Of a DNA stretch of 60,298 bases, positions 1-9,424 are shown one piece after another. Within the stretch, counting starts at the first letter, position 1, and the number at the start of each line of letters is the position of its first letter. The notes below the pieces were generated by a model. The model was given only the letters and a program-made list of their open reading frames with translations, did not search any database and was not told the origin of the DNA. A program made the translations under genes and the position numbers. The DNA lies in NCBI GenBank assembly GCA_012837895.1, contig DUQH01000102.1, positions 1 through 60,298 on the forward strand, in the 5' to 3' direction. The DNA is from Candidatus Fermentithermobacillaceae bacterium. Lineage in GTDB: Bacteria > Bacillota > Sulfobacillia > Fermentithermobacillales > Fermentithermobacillaceae.

Positions 1-67
1 CAACGGAAGAACTGTATGATTTCGCTACGCCTTCCACCGGATGGTGTACGAATCTTAGACAGCCGTC

Positions 68-128
68 CAAAAAAACTACAGCTTTTCGAAAACCCGCCTG
101 GTATTCACACAGGTTTCCGAAAAGCTGT
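68..128 (-). terminator. Intrinsic terminator of the aspS/sigma/anti-sigma series
   Basis: Arms at 78-94 and 112-128 match at 16 of 17 positions around a 17-nt loop. Read on the minus strand, the stem is followed by a run of seven T (complement of 70-76). It lies about 100 nt beyond the anti-sigma stop, which fits the end of the long minus-strand series. The remaining sequence in 1-229 holds short repeats of ACTGTAT but no gene I can support. Confidence 0.7.
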
Positions 129-229
129 ATTGATTTCATACAGGTTCGGTCTTATCCAGGTCAGCCCGGAACTGTATACTTGGCGGCCGCTAATAAGCGG
201 CCCAACAAAAAAGCGGCGTATGCCTATCC

Positions 230-1468
230 CTACTTACGAACTACCCTTCTTACCACGAAATACCCTGCTGCCAGCAGAATCACAGCAGGAGCTATCCTTG
301 CTAGGAACAGAGCCAGGTCTTGCCATGCCCTGACGAAAACTTTCCAAATCTCTGTCCAAGGTGACGGGGAAGTCCTCCGCGACCCTTCTTCCACAATGTT
401 CACAGACAAGAACGACATGGCAGAGGATTTCTCCAGCACATTCTGCTTGCCCTGCAAGCTCTCAATCTCCGTCCTTACCCTTGCCAGCTCGCCTTCGACT
501 TGCAGCAGTTCTCCTACTGTATTGGCATTTCCCATAATCTGCAGGAGCCTTTGTTCCTGCTGCATCTTATTCTTTATCCTCGCATCCAAATCCACATACT
601 GCTCAGTCACGTCTTGTTCAGATATATCCGACTGGGTAACCTTGCCCAGGGCTGACATCTCATCAATCGCCGGGTCTAGATGCTCAGAAGGCACCCTGGC
701 TGTCATGTAAAACGCCGTAGACTGTTTGCTGCCGTCAGCCACGGACATGGAAGACGATTCTATATAACCCTGATAAGAACGGACTATATGGATGGCTTGC
801 CTGGATGTGTCATCGACATTGCCAGGCGGAACCTCTACGGTCAACCTCGCCCTTCTTATCAGCTTTCTTTCAACACCGGCAGTATCAGCGCCGGTCACCC
901 CGGCATACTCTGTGCCCCCATCACCCGATGATTCCGGCGGGACAGCCATGGACTCGCTGCCTGGCGCCTGGGCCGTCTTGAAGAACGGTTCGCTCTCTTC
1001 AGAAGGAGTATCCATCATTCTGAACTTCTGTGAAGGTTCGTCCAATGCTTTTTCCGCGGCCAGGGGGCTGAAATAACGCCGTGTCAGGAACAATGTACCT
1101 GCCGACGACAGTATCATAATCACAAGACATGCAGCTAAGGCCATAGCAACTGTCTTGAACCCTGTCCTGCGTGTAGAAGGCGTCTTCCAAGGGAACCAAC
1201 CCCGCTTGGGTGAACTCTCCACCTCCGCCATTCCGGGCTGGGCCGCCGGTGCCTCTGACACAGCCTGCATGATCCTGGCATGCAATCCGGGAGGAGGTTC
1301 AAGTACTGGGAGGGACCGGAGAGCAGACTTAACCTGCCGTAGCTCCTCCAATACTGCCCTGCAATACCCGCATATCTCCAAGTGTGCTTCCACATGGCTA
1401 TTAGACTCGGGATCAAGTTCTTCATCTAAGTATGAAGACAGAAGTCCGGAGACTTCACGGCAAGTCAC
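230..1468 (-). CDS. Membrane anti-sigma factor with zinc finger and DUF4349 domain
   Basis: Predicted anti-sigma factor for the ECF sigma encoded just upstream. The N-terminus carries the zinc-binding anti-sigma signature: H29, C33 and C36 form an HxxxCxxC motif in a roughly 50-residue helical domain. A membrane segment follows at about 105-127. The outer part, about 200-385, resembles DUF4349 and includes a charged probable coiled coil around 290-340. A second membrane segment is at about 388-407 before a basic tail. Its GTG start overlaps the sigma stop as GTGA and has GGAGG five bases upstream, so translation is probably coupled. The layout suggests an envelope sensor releasing the sigma factor. 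The signal sensed is unknown. The family call is firm for the zinc finger and good for DUF4349. Confidence 0.85.
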   Translation of the reverse strand: MTCREVSGLLSSYLDEELDPESNSHVEAHLEICGYCRAVLEELRQVKSALRSLPVLEPPPGLHARIMQAVSEAPAAQPGMAEVESSPKRGWFPWKTPSTRRTGFKTVAMALAACLVIMILSSAGTLFLTRRYFSPLAAEKALDEPSQKFRMMDTPSEESEPFFKTAQAPGSESMAVPPESSGDGGTEYAGVTGADTAGVERKLIRRARLTVEVPPGNVDDTSRQAIHIVRSYQGYIESSSMSVADGSKQSTAFYMTARVPSEHLDPAIDEMSALGKVTQSDISEQDVTEQYVDLDARIKNKMQQEQRLLQIMGNANTVGELLQVEGELARVRTEIESLQGKQNVLEKSSAMSFLSVNIVEEGSRRTSPSPWTEIWKVFVRAWQDLALFLARIAPAVILLAAGYFVVRRVVRK

Positions 1469-2082
1469 TTATCATCCCTCCTTTCGTCATGTTTGACGTA
1501 AGAAGGAAAGATTTGTTCCTCATCCATCAATTTTCTTAGAATATTCCGTGCCCTGTGAATGCGTGACTTGACTGTACCCAGGGATGTATCCAGGATCTCG
1601 GCAATCTCCTGGTATGAATAACCCTGCACATCGCATAGAATCACGACTGCCCGGTAGTGAGGCTCCAGGTCGTTAAGGATGGCAAGGATCTTTTCCCCGA
1701 GAAACCTGGCCTCAACAAGATCTTCAGTGTTGTCTACCGGGTCTTCTACCTGCCTTTGGGCTTCTGAGTCAGAGAACTCTACCGGGGCATCAAGGGAATA
1801 TACCTGGGCTTTCTTACGCCTGCGCAAATGATCCAAAGAAGCATTCATACAGATCCTGTATATCCAGGTAGAAAACTTGCTGTCTCCCCTGAAGTTAGGC
1901 AAGGCTTGGTATGCCTTAAGGAACACTTCTTGCACAATATCCATGGCATCCTCGCTGTCGGATACCATACGGAACGCAACGTTATACAGTTTTGTTTCAT
2001 AGGCCTTTACAAGAACTTCAAAAGCTGATAGGTCACCTTTTGATGCTCTTTTAACTATGGCCTGTTCATTTGGTAAAGCCAC
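1465..2082 (-). CDS. RNA polymerase sigma factor, ECF (SigW-like) subfamily
   Basis: Extracytoplasmic-function sigma factor of about 205 residues. Region 2 contains the DAMDIVQEVFLKAY and FSTWIYRICMN motifs that bind core enzyme and the -10 element. Region 4 contains HYRAVVILCDVQGYSYQEIA and a helix-turn-helix ending in GTVKSRIHRAR for -35 recognition. I chose the GTG at 2082 because a GGAGG (complement of 2091-2095) sits eight bases upstream. A TTG at 2121 would add 13 residues without a clear ribosome-binding site. It overlaps its anti-sigma partner by four bases. It lies only about 130 bases after aspS, so it may be co-transcribed with it or have its own promoter in 2083-2211, where I saw no convincing one. 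Confidence 0.9.
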   Translation of the reverse strand: MALPNEQAIVKRASKGDLSAFEVLVKAYETKLYNVAFRMVSDSEDAMDIVQEVFLKAYQALPNFRGDSKFSTWIYRICMNASLDHLRRRKKAQVYSLDAPVEFSDSEAQRQVEDPVDNTEDLVEARFLGEKILAILNDLEPHYRAVVILCDVQGYSYQEIAEILDTSLGTVKSRIHRARNILRKLMDEEQIFPSYVKHDERRDDK

Positions 2083-2211
2083 CGGTTTCCCCTCCGGTAT
2101 CAATATGCGATAAGCTTCCAATCAGGCATCCGGGAAGCGTCCGGTTATCTCCGGGCCGCTCGGACCGGCCTGGGACCAAACCCAAACCAGTCTGCCTTAC
2201 TTCAATCTGCC

Positions 2212-4077
2212 TTACTTGCAGGTTTTCTGTTGCTTGTCAGCTTTCCGGAGCAAGCCAAGTTCCTCAAGCTGCTCAGGTGACACTTGTGACGGAGCCCCTG
2301 TCAACAGGCATGTTGCTTTAGTAGTCTTAGGAAACGCAATAACCTCTCTTATTGAACCTACTCCTGCCATTAGCATCACAAGCCTGTCGAGCCCGAAGGC
2401 GATCCCGCAATGGGGAGGCGCCCCATACTCAAAAGCTTCCAACAGAAAACCGAACTTCTCCTCGGCTTGTTCAACCGAAAGGTCGAGAAGTCTGAACATC
2501 TTGTCCTGCAATTCCCTTTCATGTATACGTACAGACCCTGACGCCAGTTCCACTCCATTTAGTACCAGGTCGTAAGCACGCGCCCGGATCAGGGCTTTGT
2601 CCGACTCATCTTCAGATTCTAACAAGTGCGCGTGCCTGGCAACAGGGCTGGTAAAGGGATGGTGAGCTGCTTGCCAGCGTGAATCCTCTTCATTTTTCTC
2701 GAGAAGCGGGAACTCTGTGATCCACAAGAACTTGTACTTGCCTTCGGGTATCAATCCCAGCTTGTCTCCGAGGCTTAACCGTATCCTGCCCAAGGCTGTT
2801 ACAGCGACTTCAAACGGGCCTGCTACTATGAGGACCAAGTCTCCTTCCCTGGCACCTGTAACACTTGCAATACCTGCAACTTCTTCATCTGAAAGGTGCT
2901 TTCTCACAGGGGACTTTACTTCCCCTCCAGGGAGATATGCCAGGTGTATAAGCCCTGCAGCCCCGAACTCCTTGGCTTGAGCCACAAGGGAATCTAGCTC
3001 CTGCCTTGACATACCTGCACATCCCGGCGCGCAAAGAGCCCTCACTGTACCTTGGGACTCTACTGTATTCCTGAACACCATGAAGCCGGATTCCTGCACC
3101 AGGCCGGTAATATCGTGTATTTCCATCCCGAAGCGCGTATCAGGTTTGTCAGACCCGTACCGTTCCATAGCCTCATTCCATGTCATCCTGGGGAAGGGCA
3201 AGTCAATCTCAACATCCAAAACCTCTTTCCACAGGTGTTTCATCATTCCTTCAATCACGGCAAACAATTGGTCCTCATCTGAAAACGACACTTCAATGTC
3301 AATCTGGGTGAATTCAGGCTGCCTGTCGGCCCTCAGGTCTTCGTCCCTGTAGCAACGCGCCAGCTGGAAATACTTATCTACCCCTGAGACCATCAGAAGC
3401 TGCTTGAACAACTGGGGCGACTGGGCCAGGGCGAAAAACCTGCCCGGATCCAGCCGTGAAGGAACCAGGTAGTCCCTGGCGCCTTCAGGAGTGCTCTTTG
3501 TCATGGTAGGTGTCTCTACTTCCCAAAAGCCGTTTTGAGACAGGTAGTTCCTTATAGCCAGGGTTGCCTTGTGCCTAAGCTCAAGATTCCTGAGCATAGG
3601 CAACCTCCTGAGGTCGAGATACCTGTATCTCATCCTTAGCCCCTCGTCAGGTTCTGCTTCGTCGCGGATCACAAAAGGAGGTGTCTTGGCCCTGTTGAAA
3701 ACCTTGATGTCATCAGCCATGACTTCAATCATGCCTGTGGGAGAACCCGGGTTTTCAGTGCCTGGCGCCCTTCTCACAACCGTACCCGATACGCACAGCA
3801 CATATTCTGAACGTACTTTCTTGGCAATCCGGAAACTCTCCGGCGATCGGTTGTGATCGGTTACTACCTGGACCATGCCTGTACGGTCCCTCAGATCGAT
3901 GAAAATCAGTTCGCCCAGGTCCCTTTGGCGGTTGACCCAGCCCATCAGGACCACTCTGGAACCGGCATCCTTCTCATTGAGTTCCCCGCAGTAGCAAGTA
4001 CGTTTCTGGCCTTCATATCCGGATATCCCAACAGGCGATATTGCGTTTGTGAGTTTTTCCCCGTCAGTTGCTGCCAC
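2212..4077 (-). CDS. aspS: Aspartate--tRNA ligase
   Basis: Charges tRNA-Asp in the cytoplasm. The N-terminal OB-fold anticodon domain reads GWVNRQRDLGELIFIDLRDR. The class II core includes STPEGARDYLVPSR, motif 2 at YRDEDLRADRQPEFTQID and motif 3 at GIAFGLDRLVML. A bacterial GAD insertion domain lies between them. The 621 residues include about 25 extra N-terminal residues compared with E. coli AspRS. The GTG start has GGAGG nine bases upstream. It overlaps the end of hisS by 14 bases. The OB-fold has RDL rather than RDH, which is the residue type associated with tRNA-Asp-discriminating enzymes. I did not look for gatCAB, so that point is inference. Confidence 0.97.
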   Translation of the reverse strand: MAATDGEKLTNAISPVGISGYEGQKRTCYCGELNEKDAGSRVVLMGWVNRQRDLGELIFIDLRDRTGMVQVVTDHNRSPESFRIAKKVRSEYVLCVSGTVVRRAPGTENPGSPTGMIEVMADDIKVFNRAKTPPFVIRDEAEPDEGLRMRYRYLDLRRLPMLRNLELRHKATLAIRNYLSQNGFWEVETPTMTKSTPEGARDYLVPSRLDPGRFFALAQSPQLFKQLLMVSGVDKYFQLARCYRDEDLRADRQPEFTQIDIEVSFSDEDQLFAVIEGMMKHLWKEVLDVEIDLPFPRMTWNEAMERYGSDKPDTRFGMEIHDITGLVQESGFMVFRNTVESQGTVRALCAPGCAGMSRQELDSLVAQAKEFGAAGLIHLAYLPGGEVKSPVRKHLSDEEVAGIASVTGAREGDLVLIVAGPFEVAVTALGRIRLSLGDKLGLIPEGKYKFLWITEFPLLEKNEEDSRWQAAHHPFTSPVARHAHLLESEDESDKALIRARAYDLVLNGVELASGSVRIHERELQDKMFRLLDLSVEQAEEKFGFLLEAFEYGAPPHCGIAFGLDRLVMLMAGVGSIREVIAFPKTTKATCLLTGAPSQVSPEQLEELGLLRKADKQQKTCK

Positions 4078-5344
4078 CTGAGACTTCCTCCTTCATGAAA
4101 TCTAACACGCGTCCGGCTGGAACCTGCTTCTGCCACCCGTGTTCCATAGACCTTATTGTCACAAAGTCTTGTTCAACTTCTTCTTCCCCGACTATTGCTA
4201 CGTACCAGGCATTCAGCCTGTTGGCATGCTTCATCTGTGCCCTCATGCTTCTGCCAAGCGGGTCGAAATCGCTTGAAAAGCCTGAACTCCGCAAGTCATT
4301 AAGCAGCTTGAACCCCGCCCGCGGAATCCGATCATCTTCGCTGTCCGCGAAAACCACAAAGCAATCGATGGATACCTCAGGCCTCAACGGTTTCTCGCCT
4401 TTCTCCGCAGCCAGGATCAGCCTCTCAACGCCTACGGCAAACCCTACTCCAGGGCACGGCTTCCCTCCTAGTTCTTCAATGAGCCCGTCGTAGCGCCCGC
4501 CGCCAATGACCGCGTCCTGGGCGCCAAGGGGAGGCCACTTAAGCTCAAACACTGTTTTCGTATAATAGTCAAATCCCCTTACCAGGGTAGGATCTACGGT
4601 GTACTCAAGTTTAAGGGATTTCAGGATTGCTTGAAGGGTAGCCCAGTGTGCTTTGCAATCATCGCACAGGTAATCGCTAATCAAAGGAACACCTGCAACG
4701 GCTTCCCGGCAGGCCCGGTTCTTGCAATCCAAGATCCTGAGGGGGTTCTTGTCAAGCCTTTCCAGGCAGTCCCGGCACAACCCGGCCGCCCTGCCGGAAA
4801 CCTGCTTCACAAAATCTTCCCGGTGAGCTTTGCGGCATTCAGGGCATCCAATGGTGTTTATGTAGAGAGTGGTGCCCATGAGCCCCAGTTCCTCTGCGAT
4901 CCTTACCGCAAGCAAGATCACTTCCACATCTGAGTACGCAGACGGCGAACCGAGTATCTCCACCCCGTACTGCACAAACTCCCTGTACCGGCCTGCTTGG
5001 GGTTTTTCATAACGGAACATGGGACCCAGGTAAAACAGTTTTCTCGGCAAAGCGCCGCCCTCAAGCCCCCGCTCCAAGAAAGCCCTGGCGACAGGAGCAG
5101 TACCTTCAGGCCTGAGGGTGAGATCCCTGCCCCCCTTGTCCTTGAATGTGTACATTTCTTTTTGAACAATGTCAGTGGATTCTCCCACTGTCCTTGAAAA
5201 TAGTTCAGTGTATTCAAACATGGGAGTCCTTATTTCGTCAAAGTTGTAGATTTTAGAGAGCCGTCTAAGGAGCGCTTCGATGTAAGCCCACTTGTGCGAC
5301 TCGGGAGGCAAGATATCATTGGTGCCCCGAGGTGCTCTCAGCAT
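4064..5344 (-). CDS. hisS: Histidine--tRNA ligase
   Basis: Class IIa synthetase charging tRNA-His. Motif 2 is FRYEKPQAGRYREFVQYGVE, the histidine-specific HisA motif is LVRGFDYYTKTVFE, and motif 3 is GVGFAVGVERL. The insertion domain carries several Cys pairs (CPEC, CRDC, CKNRAC, CDDC), a zinc-ribbon-like pattern common in Bacillota HisRS. Length 426 is typical. A GGGAGGGG ribosome-binding site precedes the ATG. It is the gene before aspS and overlaps it, forming the conserved hisS-aspS pair. Confidence 0.97.
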   Translation of the reverse strand: MLRAPRGTNDILPPESHKWAYIEALLRRLSKIYNFDEIRTPMFEYTELFSRTVGESTDIVQKEMYTFKDKGGRDLTLRPEGTAPVARAFLERGLEGGALPRKLFYLGPMFRYEKPQAGRYREFVQYGVEILGSPSAYSDVEVILLAVRIAEELGLMGTTLYINTIGCPECRKAHREDFVKQVSGRAAGLCRDCLERLDKNPLRILDCKNRACREAVAGVPLISDYLCDDCKAHWATLQAILKSLKLEYTVDPTLVRGFDYYTKTVFELKWPPLGAQDAVIGGGRYDGLIEELGGKPCPGVGFAVGVERLILAAEKGEKPLRPEVSIDCFVVFADSEDDRIPRAGFKLLNDLRSSGFSSDFDPLGRSMRAQMKHANRLNAWYVAIVGEEEVEQDFVTIRSMEHGWQKQVPAGRVLDFMKEEVSGGSN

Positions 5345-5403
5345 GACTACCCCTCCCAGGGATTTGGTTTGTTCATCTAAGATATCACATAAGATATCAC
5401 ACT

Positions 5404-6066
5404 TCAGCGAAAAAAGGGATTTTCTGTGCGTTCTCTCTCCACAGTGGTAGGTTCATCGTGCCCCGGGTATATCACAGTATCGCCAGGTAGAGTGAAAACT
5501 TTATTGCGGATGCTGTCTAGAAGCTGGTGAGTGTCACCTCCCGGGAGATCCGTCCTGCCCACATCCACGCTGAAAATCAGATCCCCTGAAAAGAGCACAC
5601 CTGGCATGCCTTCCCCGCCCTGGGCATCGCTCCTGCCAGGCCAGTACAAACATATAGAGCCCGGGCTGTGTCCGGGAGTCTCGATTACCTGAAGGTCCGT
5701 ATTACCGAAGCTGATTACGTCGCCTTCCTTCACGAAAGTAATCGCTTTTGGCCGGATCATTCTCTCATAACCGGGGAAGGCCCGCATCCAACCAAGATCC
5801 TCCAGGAAACCGCTGTCAGCCTCAGAAATCAGCACGGGGACCGATGTCTTGGCCTGGACAAACCCTGCATCTAAGAAGTGATCAATATGCCCGTGGGTAA
5901 TAACAACATACTGGAGATCAAGTCCCCGGCTATTTATGAAATCCAGGATTCCCTGGCCGTCCCCGCCTGGATCAATTATCACAGCTTTCCCCGATGCTTC
6001 ATCTTCTACAATGTAGCAGTTTGTCTGCAGTAAGCCCACAGCACGCGTGTGTACCTTCACCCGCAA
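5404..6066 (-). CDS. MBL-fold metallo-hydrolase (glyoxalase II-like)
   Basis: Metallo-beta-lactamase-fold hydrolase of about 220 residues with the dinuclear metal site THGHIDH, then GHSPGSI, SGDLIF and a C-terminal GHDEPTT. It is shorter than true glyoxalase II and lacks that enzyme's C-terminal helical domain. The usual annotation would be YcbL/YqgX-like thioesterase-type hydrolase. Substrate is unknown. The start is a TTG (6066) or GTG (6060) with only a weak AAAGG upstream. It sits between dtd and hisS, a placement that recurs in Bacillota. The 59-bp gap to hisS holds a tandem 12-bp repeat, TAAGATATCACA twice. Confidence 0.85.
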   Translation of the reverse strand: MRVKVHTRAVGLLQTNCYIVEDEASGKAVIIDPGGDGQGILDFINSRGLDLQYVVITHGHIDHFLDAGFVQAKTSVPVLISEADSGFLEDLGWMRAFPGYERMIRPKAITFVKEGDVISFGNTDLQVIETPGHSPGSICLYWPGRSDAQGGEGMPGVLFSGDLIFSVDVGRTDLPGGDTHQLLDSIRNKVFTLPGDTVIYPGHDEPTTVERERTENPFFR

Positions 6067-6125
6067 CCCGCCTTTCCCTGTAGAATCCGTATAGAACCGG
6101 TCTCAAACAGCCCGGCGTAGTCAGC

Positions 6126-6575
6126 TCAGAACTCCTTCTCGCTTGAGAGCAATATGGTAACCGGCCCGTCGTTTACAAGTTCCACTTGCATGTATGCGCC
6201 GAAGACCCCTGTCTTGACAGTCAACCCCAGGCGCTGCAATTCCTCTGCCACTTTTGAGTACAGTTCCTCACCCTTTTGGGGAGGAGCAGCCTTATCAAAA
6301 CCCGGGCGTTTGCCTTTCTTTACATCCCCGTACAAGGTAAACTGGGATACCACAAGGACCTCTCCTGATACATCCAAGAGAGACAGGTTCATCTTGCCTT
6401 CTTCATCCGCAAACACCCTTAAGCCGGCGATTTTACCTGCCATGTACTTTACATCTTTTTCAGTATCGTCTTTCCCTACGCCCAAAAACACAAGGGCCCC
6501 CGGGCCGGTAGATGCGACTTCTACATCATCTACTACTACTTTTGCGCTGGTCACCCGTTGGAATACAGCCCGCAC
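6126..6575 (-). CDS. dtd: D-aminoacyl-tRNA deacylase
   Basis: Hydrolyses D-amino acids from mischarged tRNAs. The DTD signature [17 protein letters not shown] is present, and the C-terminal NDGPVT supplies the cross-subunit Gly-Pro pair of the dimeric active site. Length 149 is standard. The start is GTG with GGGGAG seven bases upstream, three bases after the relA stop, so it is almost certainly in the relA transcript. Confidence 0.95.
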   Translation of the reverse strand: MRAVFQRVTSAKVVVDDVEVASTGPGALVFLGVGKDDTEKDVKYMAGKIAGLRVFADEEGKMNLSLLDVSGEVLVVSQFTLYGDVKKGKRPGFDKAAPPQKGEELYSKVAEELQRLGLTVKTGVFGAYMQVELVNDGPVTILLSSEKEF

Positions 6576-6578
6576 ATC

Positions 6579-8744
6579 TTATCTCCCCTTACCGAAAACA
6601 CGCCTTACTCCTATGATACCGTCTATTTGCCTTATACTGGCTACCACTTTCTTGAACTCATCCAGATCATGGGTTTCAAATTGAATGGTTATCCGGGCGG
6701 TTCCCTCAGGATTTCCCCTGGCAGTAGCGTTGGTGATGTTGGAACCCATCTCAGCTATGACCGATGTAATTTCAGCAAACAGCCCTGGCCTGTCCACACC
6801 TTCTATCAGTATTTCTGCAGGATAAGATGCCCTTACCTCAGTTTCCCACGACGCTTCTATGAACCGTTCAGTATCGGTGAGGGACATCAGGGTAGGACAA
6901 TCAAGCCTGTGGACTGTGACACCCCGTCCTCTTGTAATATATCCGATTATCGGGTCTCCAGGTAAAGGTGAACAGCACTGGGCAAGGCGCACCAGGAACC
7001 CTGACATTCCTTTGACAGTAACCGCTTCTTCCGGTCCCCGTGGTTTCCTAGGGACTACCTTTGGAGCTTCTTCCCGCTTGGGCAACAAGTCAGGCGCGGT
7101 CTTGGCAGCTTCGTCGCGCAACCTGGTTGTCACGTGGACTGCGCTAATCCCCCCGTAGGAGATAGCTGCATACAAGCTTTGCAGGTCAGGATAGTTCAAC
7201 TTGCGCAATACGTTCCCGGCTATGCCTGCATCAATAAGATCTGCCAGCTTGACGCCTAGCTTTTGCTGCACCTCAGCTTCAAGCGTAGTCTTGCCCCGGG
7301 CAATGTCTTCTTCCCTCAGCAGTTTCCTGAAGAAGGACCGGATCTTAGAGCGCGCCTGGGAAGTCTTTACTATATCCAGCCAGTCCCGGCTTGGCCCTGA
7401 CGATTGGCGCGAAGTGAGAATCTCAACAATATCCCCTGTATTCAGCTTGTAAGACAGGGGTACCAGCTTACCGTTGACCTTTGCCCCCACACACTGGTGG
7501 CCCACGTCTGTGTGAATCCTGTAAGCGAAGTCAAGAGGCGTGGACCCCACAGGCAAATCGATCACATCGCCCTTGGGAGTGAACACGAACACCTCATCAT
7601 TGAATACGTCCAGCCTGAGGGCCTCCATGAACTCGCCGGCATCAGTCATCTCCCTTTGCCAGTCCAGAAGCTGGCGCAGCCATGACATCTTCTGGTCAAA
7701 CGATTGGTCAGACCTTCTTTCCTTGTATTTCCAGTGAGCTGCGCTGCCGTACTCAGCAGTCCGGTCCATCTCCCTGGTCCTTATCTGGATTTCAAAAGGC
7801 TGGCCTAAAGGCCCTAACACAGTTGTATGAAGTGACTGGTATCCGTTGGGTTTGGGCATGGCAATGTAGTCTTTGAACCTTCCGGGCATAGGTTTCCAGA
7901 GGGTATGAGCCAGACCCAACACTTCATAGCAGTCACTCACAGTGGCAGTGATGACCCTCACTGCCAAGAGGTCGTATATCTGGGACATATCTATACCCAG
8001 GCGCTTGGTCTTCCTGTATATGCTGTAGAGGTTCTTAGCCCTCCCCTGCACGTCCGCCTGTATGCCGTGCTCTTGAAGCAGGTTCTGTAGACGGCTGATT
8101 ACCATGGCCACCTCGGCCTCACGCTCGCTGCGCTTGGCCACCATCTGCTTTGCAAGGGACCGGTATTCCTCAGGGTAAAGGTACCTGAACCCCAAGTCTT
8201 CAAGTTCCCACTTAAACCGCCAAATCCCCAGGCGGTGAGCCAGGGGTGCGTATATGTCCAGGGTTTCTTCAGCAGTCTGCTTCTGTTTGTCAACAGGGAG
8301 CGCGTCCAAGGTCCTGAGGTTATGCAAGCGGTCAGCAAGCCTGATTACCACAACCCGCCAGTCTTCTGCCATGGCCAGGAACATCTTGCGCAGGTTCGAC
8401 ACTTGCTCTTCCATCCGTGAGTGGAACTGTATCCTGCTTAGCTTGGTTACGCCGTCAACCAGTCTGGCTATCTCAACGCCGAACTCTTGCCGTATTTCTT
8501 CAATCGTAACGTCAGTATCCTCCGCCACGTCATGGAGCAGTGCAGCAGCCAGGGTATGAGCGTCCCCTTCCAGTTCAGACAGGATCCGGGCTACGGCCAC
8601 AGGATGCTCAATGTAATCCTCTCCCGATAACCTGAATTGCCCTTCGTGAGCCTTGGCAGCAAAAACATAGGCCCTTTGGACCAGTTCCCTGTCCTGTTCG
8701 GTCAAGTAAGCACCTATGTCGTCTTGCAGTCTTTTCACTGCCAT
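6579..8744 (-). CDS. relA: Bifunctional (p)ppGpp synthetase/hydrolase
   Basis: Long RSH enzyme that makes and degrades the stringent-response alarmone. The N-terminal HD hydrolase domain has the metal motif LLHDVAEDT. The synthetase domain has GRFKDYIAMPKPNGYQSLHT, and its RxKD form is the one seen in bifunctional rather than synthetase-only enzymes. TGS, zinc-finger/helical and ACT domains follow, ending at about residue 720. I chose the ATG at 8744 (a GTG at 8738 is nearly as good, with AGGGG eight bases upstream). A longer in-frame start at 8831 would place a terminator-like hairpin inside the coding region. apt lies upstream and dtd downstream. Confidence 0.93.
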   Translation of the reverse strand: MAVKRLQDDIGAYLTEQDRELVQRAYVFAAKAHEGQFRLSGEDYIEHPVAVARILSELEGDAHTLAAALLHDVAEDTDVTIEEIRQEFGVEIARLVDGVTKLSRIQFHSRMEEQVSNLRKMFLAMAEDWRVVVIRLADRLHNLRTLDALPVDKQKQTAEETLDIYAPLAHRLGIWRFKWELEDLGFRYLYPEEYRSLAKQMVAKRSEREAEVAMVISRLQNLLQEHGIQADVQGRAKNLYSIYRKTKRLGIDMSQIYDLLAVRVITATVSDCYEVLGLAHTLWKPMPGRFKDYIAMPKPNGYQSLHTTVLGPLGQPFEIQIRTREMDRTAEYGSAAHWKYKERRSDQSFDQKMSWLRQLLDWQREMTDAGEFMEALRLDVFNDEVFVFTPKGDVIDLPVGSTPLDFAYRIHTDVGHQCVGAKVNGKLVPLSYKLNTGDIVEILTSRQSSGPSRDWLDIVKTSQARSKIRSFFRKLLREEDIARGKTTLEAEVQQKLGVKLADLIDAGIAGNVLRKLNYPDLQSLYAAISYGGISAVHVTTRLRDEAAKTAPDLLPKREEAPKVVPRKPRGPEEAVTVKGMSGFLVRLAQCCSPLPGDPIIGYITRGRGVTVHRLDCPTLMSLTDTERFIEASWETEVRASYPAEILIEGVDRPGLFAEITSVIAEMGSNITNATARGNPEGTARITIQFETHDLDEFKKVVASIRQIDGIIGVRRVFGKGR

Positions 8745-8768
8745 TGCCCCTGCTGTCTGCCCCCTTTT

Positions 8769-8818
8769 ATTTTCAAAAAGCGACATTCCCGGTGTGCCTT
8801 CTAGCCCGAATGTCGCTT
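8769..8818 (-). terminator. Hairpin with T-run between apt and relA (terminator or attenuator)
   Basis: Perfect 11-bp arms at 8778-8788 (AAGCGACATTC) and 8808-8818 flank a 19-nt loop. On the minus strand the second arm runs into five T and then an A/T-rich stretch. It sits just before the preferred relA start and about 65 nt after the apt stop. It may end apt transcripts or attenuate relA. Confidence 0.5.
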
Positions 8819-8881
8819 CTTCTAAGCGCATATTATTGAATTACACCTTGAGCTGCTGTTGAAAAGCAACCGCGCACATTG

Positions 8882-9424
8882 CTAACTGTCGAGCTTAACC
8901 ACGGAAAATACCTCATAACCCATTTTAGATAGATTAGCCCTACCAGGGATGTAAGTCAACTCGATCAAAAAACCCACAGCAGCGATTTCGCCGCCTAGTT
9001 TCTCGGCCATATCGATGGTAGCGGCAATGGTACCCCCTGTAGCAAGCAGGTCATCCACTACCAGCACCCGCTGACCTGGCTCCACGGCGTCCCTATGTAT
9101 TTCAAGGGTATCAGTTCCATATTCCAGCTGGTACTCCCCTTGGAGAGTTTCCCAGGGTAGCTTCCCCTTTTTCCTGACCGGGGCAAAAGCCTTGCCCATG
9201 GCATAGGCAAGTGCACTTCCTATAAGGAACCCTCTGGCTTCAGGCGCCACAATCACGTCAAACTCTATCTCTTTGCACACATCCTTGAGGGCATCAATGC
9301 ACTTCCTAAACAACTCAGGATCTTTAAGTAGAGGGGTTATATCTTTGAAACTAACCCCTTTCTGGGGAAAATCCGGAATCACCCTAATACTCGACATTAT
9401 TTGTTTTTCGATGCTTTCCCCCAT
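8882..9424 (-). CDS. apt: Adenine phosphoribosyltransferase
   Basis: Purine-salvage enzyme converting adenine and PRPP to AMP. The type I PRTase motif VLVVDDLLATGGT binds PRPP, and the N-terminal PDFPQKGVSFKDITPLL is typical of bacterial Apt. Length is 180 residues. The ATG at 9424 has GGAGG about eight bases upstream, so the gene overlaps the last 41 bases of recJ. An internal ATG at MSSIRVI would remove most of the overlap but has no better ribosome-binding site. Confidence 0.95.
   Translation of the reverse strand: MGESIEKQIMSSIRVIPDFPQKGVSFKDITPLLKDPELFRKCIDALKDVCKEIEFDVIVAPEARGFLIGSALAYAMGKAFAPVRKKGKLPWETLQGEYQLEYGTDTLEIHRDAVEPGQRVLVVDDLLATGGTIAATIDMAEKLGGEIAAVGFLIELTYIPGRANLSKMGYEVFSVVKLDS

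Noticed and set aside
180-210. GGCCGCT/AGCGGCC inverted repeat as a terminator
   Set aside because: The T-run is on the wrong side for the minus strand. The hairpin at 68-128 fits better.
8745-8831. 29-residue N-terminal extension of RelA
   Set aside because: It contains a terminator-like hairpin and lacks similarity to RSH N-termini; the shorter start fits family alignment.
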